Assembly: GCA_036365515.1 (NCBI GenBank)
Contig: CM070876.1
Span: 107,101,310 to 107,165,309 of the forward strand
Reading direction: 5' to 3'
From: Torymus aiolomorphi
Lineage: Eukaryota; Arthropoda; Insecta; Hymenoptera; Torymidae
Length of the DNA: 64,000 bases
The translations under genes were made by a program, and so were the position numbers. A model generated the notes under the pieces. The model did no database searches, was not told the origin of the DNA, and saw only the letters and a list, made by a program, of their open reading frames with translations. Positions 9,789 to 21,373 of this stretch are shown piece by piece. Numbering within the stretch: the stretch's first letter is position 1; each line of letters begins with the position of its first letter.

Positions 9789-10429
9789 AGAGATGCAATG
9801 TTACAATGTCATAAATTTTTGGACGGTCTATTGACCGTCTATTGACTGTCGCCAGACCACTAGAAAAATGACGGAAATTGTCACAAATTTCAATGGTTAA
9901 ATTAAGAACGGGTGCGTTCGATTTATAGAATTTATTAACAAATTATTTAACAAATTCTATAAACCGAATAGACTAAAGATTAAATCTATCATTTTATTCA
10001 ATTCAAACCAAAATCGAAGATGTGATAATTGGAAATGAATATAATTTGTAATTATAAATATAATATTAAATAAACTTATATAACTTTAAATGCTTTAAAT
10101 AAGACAGTATTGTTTTGTAGAATTAATTTAGCTACTTATATCCTTATTTATAATGAAATATATTACTATTAAATAAATTATAAAAAATTTGTGACAAAAT
10201 TCATGACCAAATCAAAAAAAGACGGTCATTTTGCAACTATATAGTTGAAGGGGGTATATTTGACCTTTTTTTTTAATGACCGTCTTGTCTTTTTACTGTT
10301 TGAAAAAATGACCGTTTATTTACAACGAAAAATTTGGAAATTACTTTATGACGGTCTTTTTTGTCCAAGGACGGTCTTTTTTTTTGTCATTTGACCAATG
10401 AAGAAAAAGACGGTCATTTTGCATCTTTA
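9789..10429. mobile_element. MITE with 9-bp target duplication and subterminal GACGGTC repeats
   Basis: GTACCGACT occurs directly outside both ends (9780-9788 and 10430-10438). The termini read AGAGATGCAA and, inverted, TTGCATCTTTA. Inside, the heptamer GACGGTC or its complement GACCGTC recurs many times near both ends. A 9-bp duplication is typical of Mutator-like elements; an 8-bp reading (TACCGACT) would suit hAT elements, which often have such subterminal repeats. No protein is encoded. Confidence 0.8.
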
Positions 10430-10435
10430 GTACCG

Positions 10436-10690
10436 ACTCTCTCCGATTTCCCCCGCTCCGCAGCGATTCCAGGAACTGATCGCGCGCTGTATACAGTTTT
10501 GTTCGAGCGCCGCCGACTCTCGTGAGCTGCGTCAGCCGAACCACCTTCTACCGCTTCCCCCACTCCGTCTCGACTCAAGTAGCACTGATCGTGTGTATAT
10601 GAATGGATATCTATATTATGTGTTCGGGCGTAGGGGAGTCGCGTGAGCCAACGCCAGCCGGGCACAGGCCATCTCTTCCCGATTTTGCCA
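10436..10690. repeat. GC-rich imperfect tandem duplication
   Basis: Two units of about 130 bp share the order CCGCTTCCCCC/CCCCCGCTCCG, GCACTGATCG/AACTGATCGCG, GTGTATAT/GTATACAG, GTTCGGGCG/GTTCGAGCG and CGTGAGC. It is GC-rich against an AT-rich background. The open frames here on the minus strand are by-products of GC content. It could be an old promoter CpG-rich patch or part of a repeat. Confidence 0.5.
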
Positions 10691-12915
10691 CTTCGCTCTA
10701 ATTTGGCGCACTTATAAATCGTAATTTAATAGATGAGTAAACAAAACGCTAAAATCAACTTTTCAATAAAAGAAATTATAATTAATGGTAAAAATTTGTT
10801 TTTTCGTTTAAGAGTAATTTTTCAAATTTTGTTTATTTCTTTTTTTGTACACATTTATCGCACTAGTTTGTTCGCTGCAAAGATTGGTTCATAAATCCTA
10901 AAGATATTTCAGATGTGAATTGTTCCATTGTTTTTTTCAAATCACAATTTTCCGTGGTGATATTATATATACGATATACGTGTGTACAATCGCATTAAGA
11001 TTCGGCAACAATTGAGTTTTCATATTATTTAAAATAAAAGCGACTGTAAAATCATTAGTATGTGATGAGTAGATTTCAGGATTTCAAAGAAATTTGAATC
11101 AGACAGAACTTATTGTTTCTGCTGTTGCATACATTATTAAGAATAACACCGTTATATTGTCAAATCTGATTTTCAATTGTAATTTTTCGTTTCTATAATA
11201 TTGTATTTTTCGAAAAACCTCCAGTCATTGACACGAAATTTCGATCTTTATGCACGAGAATTTTTTCTTTTTTAGAAAACTAACAGGAAAATTTTTCGTC
11301 GATGTAAATGATTTTCTCTGCTTGAGTAACGTACGCTAAATTCCGTAACGTATGCGAAATGCATCTCGTAGGCCATAAATCTAATGGATGTAATCAGTAC
11401 ATGCATAATCATATTTTTTCGATTCAGCATGCCTAAAATGCTATTTTACATATACATAAACTTTTAAAATCGCTTTTACTTCCCCTGTATAGATATATCG
11501 TTCGATACACGTGCGAAAGATTGTTCTACACTCGTGTGTTAGAATCAATACTCTCCCACTTGTATCGAAATATACTATTAAGTATAAGAAGAAACTATAT
11601 TTTGTAAACTTTAATTAAATGAGACAAAAAATTACATTAGACGCCCCTAACAGAAGGATTGGTGTTACTTTACATGGTATCATGGTCTTATACTTGTTCG
11701 CGTCAAAATAGTTTTTTTTTTAACAGTTGCTTGAAACATGCATTTTTTCACGACTAAAAGTCGCATAGGAAATAGCGCATTCCGAGCGTTTTTTCAAAGT
11801 TTAGCGGGAAAAAAAATTCTTTCCCCGCTAATTTCAACGTAATTTTGTAAAATTGTTCTCTTAGTGTCAAATTTATATATTATATACTTTTTTGGCTTGT
11901 TTAGATGATATAAGATAATTTTTAAAGTTTCAATCGTAAAATAACAGGAGTTATTACCACTTATACAAACAATTGAAAAAAATTACATTTCGATTTAAAA
12001 TAAATATAAGAAAGACGCATATATTTGTAATAAGCTATGCAAATAAAAACAGAAAATGCAATGATTTGTAACTGCATAGTACATGACTCGAAATGCGCGA
12101 TCCCCTATGCCTACACAACTTTTATACCTACAAAAAGGACCTCTCATGGATTCGTTAAAAAAAAAAGGTGTGTACTCATCACGGAAAGTAGAGCTATTTC
12201 AGACTCAGGTGAGGAGTTTTCAGCTCATTTTCTCTCCTTATTGCACAATATGCTATTTGGATGTGCTTATCCGTCATTCGATTTTATGGACTCGTTTCCA
12301 AACGTAGAAAATCAGGTATATTATGGACACGTATATCAAAAACGAATTTGCCTTAGTTTTGTGAAGAACATTTTCGAGGACGTAATGGAGGTATGAAAAA
12401 ATACAAAAACCAAAACAATTTTTGTTTTTCAATTAATTTCTTACAAATAAAGTATTATCGCGATGGAATAAGTTTTGGCATACTAGAGAAAAAATCATTT
12501 TTCTCACATACATTTTACATTAGTCTATTATTACGAATATATTCCTCTCTTAAAAGAATGATGAAGGAAATGTGAAGCCGAAATAAAACCATTCCGATTG
12601 GCCAAGTCAGTTTAAAAGGAGTGCCCGATTGGTCGACGGTGACTTTAGTTTTTCGCTTACGGTCTTGACTGATTGGGCCGAATAAAACCCGCAAAGTTTG
12701 GAATAATGAAATATTTAAATAAAAAATATAAGTATAAATAGTATTAATCATTTGAAATGTGGTTTTGTATGACAAAAAAATATTAAAAGTTATCTGTAGT
12801 TAACAATGAAGGACTATGAATACTGTTCTGATTTCAGTTAAATTTCTAACAAACCAATTGCTTCCTCCTAGAGCAAGCTTTGTAATAGTACAATTTTTAT
12901 AGCAAGATAATGAAT
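10691..12915. other. AT-rich region without recognised gene
   Basis: No conserved protein, TIR or RNA gene was recognised. Three GATTGG (inverted CCAAT) boxes lie at about 12595-12680 within 90 bp, a spacing seen in some promoters, but no gene follows that I can identify. The overlapping open frames at 12037-12396 have no recognisable domain and look like chance. Confidence 0.5.
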
Positions 12916-12919
12916 TATT

Positions 12920-13835
12920 TTCATCCAAAAAATTTGTGTTGAGTTAATAAACTCCCTAGAACTGATTTTTTTCGGTATTTTTTGTCTATTTTTCTCTATT
13001 TTAGCCCATTTGCACCCCCCAAGCGAAAGATTCCGGATCCAATTTCATATCGCCAATTTTTTACCATGCTAGAGCAGTAACTCGAAGAAATATCAGCCAA
13101 AAAATTTGTCTTAAATTAATAAACTCACGAGACATGATTTTTTCTGACTATTTTTCGTAGATTTTCCGCTATTTTAGCCCCTTTGCACCCCCTAAGCGGA
13201 AGAATCCGGTTCGAATTTCATATCGCCAATTTTTTTAGAATGCTAGGGCAGTATCTGGAAGAAATATCAGCGATAATATTTGTCTTAAATTAATAAACTC
13301 ACGAGACATGATTTTTCCTCGGTATTTTACGTGTATTTTCCGCTATTTTAGCCCATTTGCACCACCTAAGCGAAAGGATCCGGTTAGAATTTCATATCGC
13401 CAATTTTTTACAATGCTAGGGCAGCATCTCGAGGAAATATCAGCCATAAAATTTGTCTTAAATTAATAAACTCACGAGACATGATTTTTTTCTCGGTATT
13501 TTTCGTGTATTTTACGCTACTTTAGCCCCTTTGCACCCCCCCAAGCTAAAGGATCCTCTTCGGATTTCATAGCGACAATTTTTTTTCAATGCTTGGGCGG
13601 TATCTGGAGGAAATATCAGCCATAAAATTTGTCTTAAATTAATAAACTCACGAGACATGATTTTTTTCTCGGTATTTTTCGTGTATTTTACGCTACTTTA
13701 GCCCCTTTGCACCCCCCCAAGCTAAAGGATCCTCTTCGGATTTCATAGCGACAATTTTTTTTCAATGCTTGGGCGGTATCTGGAGGAAATATCAGCCATA
13801 AAATTTGTCTTAAATTAATAAACTCTCATGGTACC
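12920..13835. repeat. Tandem array, ~175-bp unit, about 5 copies
   Basis: The block AAATTTGT-TTAA-TTAATAAACTC recurs at about 12928, 13098, 13271, 13445, 13621 and 13797, giving a period of 173-176 bp. Each unit also holds a TTTGCACC-CCC block and GGATCC. The two last full units (13445-13620 and 13621-13796) are almost identical, so the array has expanded recently on its right side, while the left units have diverged. A G10 run follows at about 13889. Confidence 0.95.
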
Positions 13836-13994
13836 AATTTTTTTTTGTCATTTATTGTCTAGTCGCGGTGGTTTTAGGGATGATTTGGGGGGGGGGGGGG
13901 ATAATCACTTTGGAAATAACTTATTTTGCAATTTGTACATATTTTATGCATATTTTTAAGTTGTTGATCTCAGCTAATGGTAGAGTATTGTAGA

Positions 13995-14170
13995 TAATTA
14001 TTTTATGAAGCTAATGGCCATATCTACCAGTGAAAGGTGATTTTTTAAAAAATTAAAAAATAAAAAACACCATAATCTTCAACAGTTCGAAGATTATGGT
14101 GTTATTTTTTAATTTTTTAAAAAATCACCTTTCACTGGTAGATATGGCCATTAGCTTCATAAAATAATTA
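13995..14170. repeat. Perfect-looking 84-bp-arm hairpin
   Basis: TAATTATTTTATGAAGC at the left is mirrored by its complement ending at 14170, and pairing runs through CCATATCTACCAGTGAAAGG and ACACCATAATCTTC to an 8-base loop near 14080. A palindrome of this size with almost no mismatch is either a very young MITE or an assembly or cloning fold. Confidence 0.95.
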
Positions 14171-14264
14171 TTTTATGCATATCTTTAAGAGATAATAGCA
14201 AAAAAACCGAATTTGGAGATTTTCGATATTTCGTTCACGGTGAACGTTCAGAACTTCAAACTCA

Positions 14265-15220
14265 TAGGAGGAGGTCTTAGTTGGAAATGCACATGCGCTT
14301 TTTCGACTTGTCATTCCAAAGATCCCTTTCCATTCTCTACAAATATCTTAAACTTTACACACACTATGTTGTACATACTGAGGGATTATATACCAGGTTT
14401 TAGTTCTAAATAATCAGCAAGAGTGGAGATACTGCTTTTTTTGTGTGTTTTTCAAGGAGTTTTCAAGAAAAAAAGTTATTTTCTCCATACTGGCTAATTG
14501 AGTATATCTGATATTGGATATACAATACCTCTGTATGTACAGCGTTGTGTGTGGACATTCTGGTAAACTTTAAGCGAGGGTCGGGAGGTCTTAGTTGGAA
14601 ATGCACATGCTCTTTTTCGACTATTCATTCCAAAGATCCCTTTCCATTCTCTACAAATACCTTAACTTTACATCTATCTACTCCCTCTGTTCCTGGCAGG
14701 TCGATACTGTTATCCTCATTCCTATACTGCTTAACACTTTATTAATATATTTTGTTTTGCCCTAGGCGAAGAGCTCCTGCAGAAGACAACACGCCTTCAT
14801 ATAATTCTAATCTCCTCTAGGGCAGCCAACGCAACTACCAAGTCCTGAAGACATCAGCTAGACAAACATATCGTAGAAGTGAGAGCGAAGGTATATATAT
14901 AGTTTGATCTGTGCCAGACTCGAGTAAGTACTTCACTTCGGATTTTGACTTTATTTTGTAGTACAGCCGAACCTAGTCTCCAACATTCCATCGGTCTACT
15001 CCTCTGTTCCTGGCAGTTCGATACTGCTATCCTCATCCCTACTGCTTAACACATTATTAATATATTTTGTATTGCCCTAGGTGAAGAGTTCCTGTAGAAG
15101 ACAACACGTCTTCATATAATTCTACTCTTCTCGAGGGCAGCCAACGCAACTACCACTTGCCGACATCACCTAGGCGAACACAACGGAGAAGGGACGGCGA
15201 AGGTATACTTGAATGTCTGC
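14265..15220 (+). repeat. Pair of direct duplications with ~310-bp spacing
   Basis: GGAGGTCTTAGTTGGAAATG with about 85 bp after it occurs at 14267 and again at 14584. Then a 220-bp block starting CTCTGTTCCTGGCAG occurs at about 14688 and 15001. Both pairs have the same spacing of about 310-315 bp, consistent with a single tandem duplication of a longer unit with later deletions. CTAGGGCAGCCAACGCAACT marks both copies. No gene was recognised. Confidence 0.8.
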
Positions 15221-15245
15221 GCTCTCGCGACAGACTCGAGATGTA

Positions 15246-15790
15246 GTCTAGGCGCCAGGGGGGTTTCCGTGGCCGATGGATGTCCACACTTCCACCAAAG
15301 CTTTTCTTAGGTATTTTTGTCTGCTGATTCTGAATTTCGAAGGTGGACAGTCGCCAGTCTGTTAGTTTTTTGTTATTAACAATTTAATTGTTTAAATTGC
15401 TGCCAAATCAATATGATTAATTATAACTGAATCCTAACTGCCTAAAACTGTAGTAAATTGATCTAGAAATATGCTCATTTTTTCAGAATTGGAAAATTTT
15501 GATTAGAACCCGAATTATTGCAAATTTAGTGCAATAACTCGTGAATTCGAGCGCAATCGTGCATAATTCTAGATCAATTTACTACAGTTTTAGACAGTTA
15601 GCATTCAGTTATAATTAATCATATTGATTTGGCAGCAATTTAAACAATTAAATTGTTAATAACAAAAAAACTAACAGTCTGGCGATTGTCCACCTTCGAA
15701 ATTCAGAATGAGCAGACAAAAATACGTAAGAAAAGCTTTGGTGGAGGCGTGGACATCCATCGGCCACGGAAACCCCCCTGGCGCCTAGAC
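15246..15790. mobile_element. Foldback element, ~230-bp arms, TIR GTCTAGGCGCC
   Basis: GTCTAGGCGCCAGGGGGGTT at 15246 is mirrored at the right end, finishing GGCGCCTAGAC at 15790. The arms pair over most of their length; a central segment around 15470-15550 is unique. No coding capacity and no unambiguous target duplication. Confidence 0.85.
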
Positions 15791-15967
15791 TAATGTTAGT
15801 ATTTAGGGCATACCTGATTTTTAGGTACAAATTATACCTCCCCAAAAAATAACAGTTTTCTGCGGGTGCACACGGAAAGAAAACTCCTACTGCTACAGTT
15901 AAAACGGCTTACTCGTGGAGTATAGGAGTTCCTTTACTATATAAGTAAGGTGGTTTTAGCAATCTTG

Positions 15968-16004
15968 GTAAGGGACCCATACTTTTATGGTATGGGTCTC
16001 TTAC
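15968..16004. repeat. Short hairpin GTAAGGGACCCATAC
   Basis: GTAAGGGACCCATAC and its near-perfect complement surround a 7-base loop. It lies in an unassigned 400-bp stretch (15791-16204) that otherwise shows no gene. Confidence 0.7.
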
Positions 16005-16204
16005 ATTTAAAGTATGTTGCTTTTCATACTACAACAGTTACACAATTATACGATCGTTGGATCAGCAGCATACCGACGTAACAGCGTCACACGATTTTAG
16101 TATACATTGCTTCCACCTTGAATTGTAAGGGAGAAATACTATAGCGGTAACGGTTGCTACCTGCTAATACGGAAATCACAACTATTATAAGGAAGTGTTA
16201 CTTA

Positions 16205-16480
16205 TCAATAATTGAAAGCATCGAATGCGTCGTCTAGGTCTTTGGGGTGGCCAATGATGGATTCTAGGTGGTTCGCTTCGTAGTTTTTTGCATTAAAATA
16301 TCAGGGCGCATCTAATACGCAGTGCAGGTGTTCAGGGTAGCCGATGCCGAGGTCTAGGTGGTGCGCTTCGTAGTCTTTTGCGTTTGGATATCAGGGCGCA
16401 TCTAATACGTGGTCCAGGTCTTCGGGGAAGCCGATGACGATATTTAGGTCGTGCGCTCCGTAGCTTTTGGCTAATAGGTG
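16205..16480 (-). repeat. 90-bp repeat array, three minus-orientation units
   Basis: Three units of the 90-bp family seen at 8275-9595, recognised by GATG-GATTCTAGGTGGT, GCTTCGTAG and the GCGTCTAGG block. They are more diverged than the 8-kb arrays, and they face the plus-orientation array at 18848-19470. Confidence 0.85.
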
Positions 16481-16604
16481 TTGGACATGTCAAAACTTAA
16501 AGTATTACTAATCACATAATTTGATATTATAAGTAAAAATCGTGATTATAAATAAATACTCGAACGGAATTACGTTCAAATTGACATGTGTTTGTAATAA
16601 AAAA

Positions 16605-16805
16605 AAATAGTAAATAAAAAAATGCGTATAGGCGAAATACGCACAATTATTCATAATAAAAAATGCGTACAAGCGAAATACGCACAATTATTTACAATAT
16701 CAAAAATTTGTATAAGCGAAATACGCACAGTTCTTTATAATGCAAAAATGCGTATAGACGAAATACGCACAATTATTAGTTATAAGGAAAGGTGTATGGG
16801 CGAAC
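16605..16805 (+). repeat. 41-bp tandem repeat, about 4.5 units
   Basis: Units of the form TGCGTATAGGCGAAATACGC followed by ACAATTATT and an AT-rich tail, period about 41-42 bp. The same unit recurs in about 12 copies at 19585-20080 in the same orientation. Confidence 0.9.
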
Positions 16806-17207
16806 ATATTTAATTATAACAGAAAAGAATTACAATTACATGAGTTTATTTAGTTATCTATTTATAAGAAACTAGATGTCTTGACACAAAATTAATTCTT
16901 TTCCGTTTTTTTTTCAACAAAACTCATAAAATTTGAAAAGAAGCTAAAGAAACTTATGAGCCTAGCTCAATGAAATTATAGTAGCTCTACTTTTGCCAAT
17001 CATTCAGTAGCATGACAAGTATAATGCAAAATAATTATTAATGACAATACTTCTAAAAATACAAATTTTGTTAAAATGTCCAATTTGCAGTTATGCGTTT
17101 ATATGATGGAAGGTGTACATTTTAAAATGCCGATCAACTTAAATACCATACTCAGGTTCATTTGACGTTCAACCCTTGGTCTCAAATTTTGTTACACCTT
17201 CCTGTTG

Positions 17208-18585
17208 TTTCAGGTATATGGGATATATAAGCCAGCAGCTCAAAATTTTAAAATCGCTCAAAACTCGTTTTCTTTTAGTTTTTATGAACAAAAAATGTTC
17301 CTCAAATTTTAGGTCGATATTTGCAAAAATAAAAAAGCTATGCAACATTGAAAATTCAATTTTTTGCAATTTTTGGTTAAAATCCAAGTTTATTCATTTT
17401 TTAACTCAAAATCTTGAAACTTTTTGCATAGTACATTGATTGGCAAAAGGTTTGCATTTTTTCTGTAGAATGTGCCGGTATTTATTTTATGACCCTTTTT
17501 GAAAGTCTCTGATTGGCTGCTTCTTAGTATACGTTCATCAAAGGATATGGAGGATGCAGCCAAATATTCTTTGTTCGACAAATTTTTTTTTGTATTCTTC
17601 TTCGAAAACCCTTCAAAATGCTTTTTTGATCAATACTGGCCGAGCATAGGGAAAAAAGTTACAATTTTTTGAAATATCAAGAAAAATCCATAATTTCAAT
17701 TTTTGATAACATGATTAATGAAACTGAATATTATTCATATATCTTATGGCATGGACCGTACCACTGAATTTTGTTAGAGTATCAAATAGAAGATTAGAAA
17801 TATCTATTTTCAATAATATTAGGCTTACACAATAAGCGATACCTAATTATGAATGAAATTATCAGTCTGTTGCCTGATTTCATTTTGACAGCATTATAGT
17901 AATTAACCTCTATAGCTTAATTTATTATTAATTCATAATTAGGTATCGCTTATTGTGTAAGCCTAATATTATTGAAAATAGATATTTATAATGTTTTATT
18001 TGATGCTCTAACAAAATTCAGTGGTACGGTCCATGCCATAAGATGTATGAATAATGTTCAGTTTCATTAATCATGTTATCAAAAATTGAAATTATGGATT
18101 TTTCTTGATATTTCAAAAAATTGTAATTTTTTTCCCTTTGCTCGGCCAGTATTGATCAAAAAAAGCATTTTGAAGGGTTTTCGAAGAAGAATACAAAAAA
18201 TATTTGTCGAATAAAGAATATTTGGCCGCAGCCTAAATATCCTTTGATGAAGGTATACTAAGAAGCAGCCAATCAGAGACTTTCAAAAAGGGTCATAAAA
18301 TAAATATTGGCACATTCTACAGAAAAAATGCAAACCTTTTGCCAATCAATGTACTATACAAAAAGTTTCAAGATTTTGATTTAAAAAATGAATAAACTTG
18401 GATTTGAACAAAAAATTGCAAAAAAAATTGATTTTTCAATGTTGCATAGCTTTTCTATTTTTGCAAATATCGATCTAAAATTTGAGGAACATTTTTTGTT
18501 CATAAAAAACTAAAAGAAAACGAGTTTTGAGCGATTTTAAAGTTTTGAGCTGCCGTCCCATTATATCCCATATATTTTTAGCAGC
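17208..18585. repeat. Large foldback, ~640-bp arms
   Basis: The arms 17208-17865 and 17930-18585 are reverse complements with few mismatches; outer ends read TATATGGGATATA. The shared inner boundary is TAATATTAGGCTTACACAAT. The loop is about 65 bp. Mirror open frames at 17169-17387 and 17390-17581 exist only because of the palindrome. No transposase is seen. Confidence 0.9.
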
Positions 18586-18847
18586 AAATACTTAAAATCT
18601 ACCAAAAGATAACTTGATTTCATATTGATATTTTTTTTATGGTTAGATTGAATAAAAAAATAAAAACATTGAAATTTGTTTAAATTTCAATAAACAATTA
18701 AACCCTCAACCAAAAAAATAAAAACCAAATCTAAACTATCTCTTGGTAGAAATTTTGTAAACTACATCCAGAATATGTACTAAAAAGTGCAGTACCGTAC
18801 CACAAAATTTCAGATGCACGTAATATTTTGAAAATCATAATATTAAA

Positions 18848-19470
18848 TTGGACTCCATCATCGGCCATCTAAACACCTAGACCTCGCATCCGACCTGTCC
18901 CTTCACCTGGACATAAAAACCTACGGAGCGCACTACCCGGACTCATCGACCATCTGGAACATCTAGACCTCGCATTCGATTTGTCCTGGCCTCTGGACAC
19001 AAAAACCTACGGAGCGCGTCACGTAAACTCCATCTTCGGCTACCTGGAACGCCTAAACCTCGCATCCGATCTGTCCCGACAACTGAACACAAAAATCTTC
19101 AGAGCACATCACCCGGATTACATCATCGGCCATCTGAAACACCTAGACCTCGCATTCGATTTGTCTTGGCCTCTGGACACAAAAACCTACGGAGCGCATC
19201 ACGTAAACTCCATCATCCTCCACCTGGAACGCTCAGACCTCGCATACGATCTGTCCCGACATCTGGACACAAAAATCTTCGGAGCGCATCACTTACACTC
19301 TATCACCGGCCACCTGGAACAGCTAGACCTCGTAATCGAGCTGTCTCGACACCTGGGTACAAAAACCTATGGAGCGCATAACCCGGACTCCATCATCGGC
19401 CATCTAAACACCTAGACCTCGCATCCGATCTGTCCCTTCACCGGGACACAAAAACCTACGAAGCGCACTA
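18848..19470 (+). repeat. 90-bp repeat array, about seven plus units
   Basis: Units share CACCTAGACCTCGCAT, GATCTGTCCCGAC and AAAAACCTACGGAGCGCA. One frame stays open for 144 codons (18981-19415) and encodes the same type of 30-residue repeat as at 8 kb (LDTKTYGAHH). This array and the minus units at 16205-16480 form inverted flanks around the 41-bp array and the foldback. Confidence 0.9.
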
Positions 19471-19584
19471 CAATTTTTAAGAAAGCAGTTGCAATCATGC
19501 GAGGCGACGTCCTGAATTTTGAAATGTCAATAATAACTGAGACTATATAATAAAGTGACGAATCTGCATCTCATTATTACAAGA

Positions 19585-20080
19585 AATGTGTATAGGCGAA
19601 ATGCGGGCATTTGTTTATAATAGAACATGTGTATAGTCGAAATACACACAATTATTTATTATAAAATGCGTGTAGGCAAAATGCACACGATTACTAACAC
19701 TGGAAAGTGCGTATAAGCGAAATACGCATAATTATTTATAATAAAACATGTGTATAGGCGAAATACACCAAATTATTTATTATAAAATGCGTATAGGCGA
19801 AATGCGCACAATTAATAACACTGAGAAGTGCGTATAAGCGAAATACGCATAATTATTTAGAATAAAATATGTGTATAGGCAAAATACACCAAATTATTTA
19901 TTATAAAATGCGTATAGGCGAAATGCGCAGAATTATTTGTAATAAATATGCGTATATATGTGAAATACACACTATTATTAACAATAAAAATGCGTATACG
20001 CAAAATACGCATAGTTAATTATAAAAAGAAATACGTATACGCGAAATGCGTACAATTGTTTGTAATAAAAAACGCGTATC
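19585..20080 (+). repeat. 41-bp tandem repeat, about 12 units
   Basis: Consensus GCGTATAGGCGAAATGCGCA plus ATTATT(T)-ATAATAAAA. Alternate units differ (GTGTATAGGCGAAATACACC versus GCGTATAAGCGAAATACGCA), suggesting higher-order units of about three repeats. Confidence 0.9.
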
Positions 20081-20665
20081 TTTAATATTTTTGAAATATG
20101 TAGCGCCATCTATGTTAAAATCGATTACGATTTTCCAGAGATGGCGCTTGTGTCATATTTCATCAATAGTATGTACTTCCTACCTTACCGACCTATGGGT
20201 CGGTCAAATCGCAGAATTGAGTTTGACACCTCCTTAATGTATCCTATACAAACAATTAATTATTGTTATAAAAAATTTTAAAGAAATACATTAGTTTGAG
20301 AAAGAAAAGTATGTATTGGCAATAATCTAATAAATATTTGTTTCAAAACAGGTCTTTAACTACTATCCTGCTCGACTTAGTGGTTTAAAGTTAATCCATC
20401 ATTGTAACAATCATACAAATATAATAACTAAGTTATACTTCTTAACAAAAGATAATGAATCTTTTTGAAATTTAACAGAGAGGTAGTTTTTTTTCATATT
20501 TAAGAATCGATATTTTTATGAAATATTTTTATGAAATTTTTACGAAATTCATATTTTCAAAGTCAATTATTATCGTTGCCCTAGCATACGTTGCCGCGGG
20601 ACTCAATCTGAAATTACTTTCTCGGGGATATGCCCTAGTACACAATAATTATTTTATTTATATAT
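20081..20665. other. Non-coding flank of LTR element A
   Basis: A short imperfect hairpin AGCGCCATCT/AGATGGCGCT lies at 20101-20154. At 20571-20640 there is a segment with TTGCCCTAG and GTTGCCGCGGG that reappears inverted at 25090-25020 beyond the LTR element, possibly the ends of an older host element. Otherwise AT-rich without genes. Confidence 0.5.
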
Positions 20666-21355
20666 TATAACGGAGTTCCAAGATAAAATACGGAGAAAAT
20701 AAGAATCTCGGTTCTCCGTATTCTATCGAACTCGTTTGATTCTCGTTCCCGCGAATTCACGCATCTCGAGCGTTTGTTGACATCGCTCGAACGATGAATT
20801 CACGATCTGCGCGGGGGGCTGCGCGACTTTGGCGGTTGCAAAGTCGCGCTCGATTCATTTTTGAATCAGATTCTCTCGGGCTGTCAAACCGCGCGTACGC
20901 GAGTTAATTTGATCGTCCGCGAAGAAAACGGTATCGTGCGTCCTCACCGGTGCAGAGTAGCGCCCGTACACGTACGGACCACGAAGAGCAGCGCACGTGA
21001 GCAATCCGAGCCACTCCTGGGGTCCGAAGCGTCTGTAGGTGAACGCTGGACGTTAGGACTCGGCTTGAACACTCCGAAGTCGACCGGAGGATAAGGCCTG
21101 ACGCAGGAGCGGATTCGTGAGCGAGCGACGAGAGGAGTGCCCTCCTCTCCCGATAAGCCTCTTTGTACTTCCCGCGCAGCGATTTATTTGTCTATTTTCG
21201 ACTCGCAGCGGCGAGTGGCCGGTGGTGCGTTCACCGGCCCAGCGAAAATAGATACCTTGATCCGCCCGCGTCGAGCGGCGGATCTCGTCTTCTTGTCGGC
21301 GCGCAACGCGACGCGTATTTTTCTGTAAAGTCTTTTTTTCAGTTCGCGCGTTACA
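20666..21355 (+). repeat. 5' LTR of element A
   Basis: Starts TATAACGGAGTTCCA and ends TTACA just before the PBS. It is very similar to 24123-24750, apart from an internal GC-rich insertion near 20805-20855 that the right copy lacks. Both LTRs contain the same 77-codon open frame (20861-21094; 24282-24515), most likely incidental to LTR conservation. Confidence 0.9.
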
Positions 21356-21356
21356 A

Positions 21357-21373
21357 TGGCGCACAACGTGTTG
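21357..21373 (+). promoter_or_regulatory. Primer binding site-like sequence
   Basis: TGGCGCACAACGTG follows the presumed LTR end TTACA after one base. It resembles the TGGCGCCCAAC class of tRNA-primed sites with one change. The tRNA was not identified with certainty. Confidence 0.55.

Noticed and set aside
12037..12396. 119-codon open frame
   Set aside because: No domain, an overlapping frame of similar size and AT-rich context; treated as chance.
12594..12690. Three inverted CCAAT boxes as a histone-type promoter
   Set aside because: No histone or other gene follows on either strand.
16605..20080. CRISPR-like array from the 41-bp repeats
   Set aside because: There are no unique spacers; units are contiguous tandem repeats in a eukaryotic context.
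20861..21094. 77-codon frame conserved in both LTRs of element A (also 24282-24515)
   Set aside because: LTR copies share all sequence, so conservation of the frame is not evidence for coding; no domain is seen.
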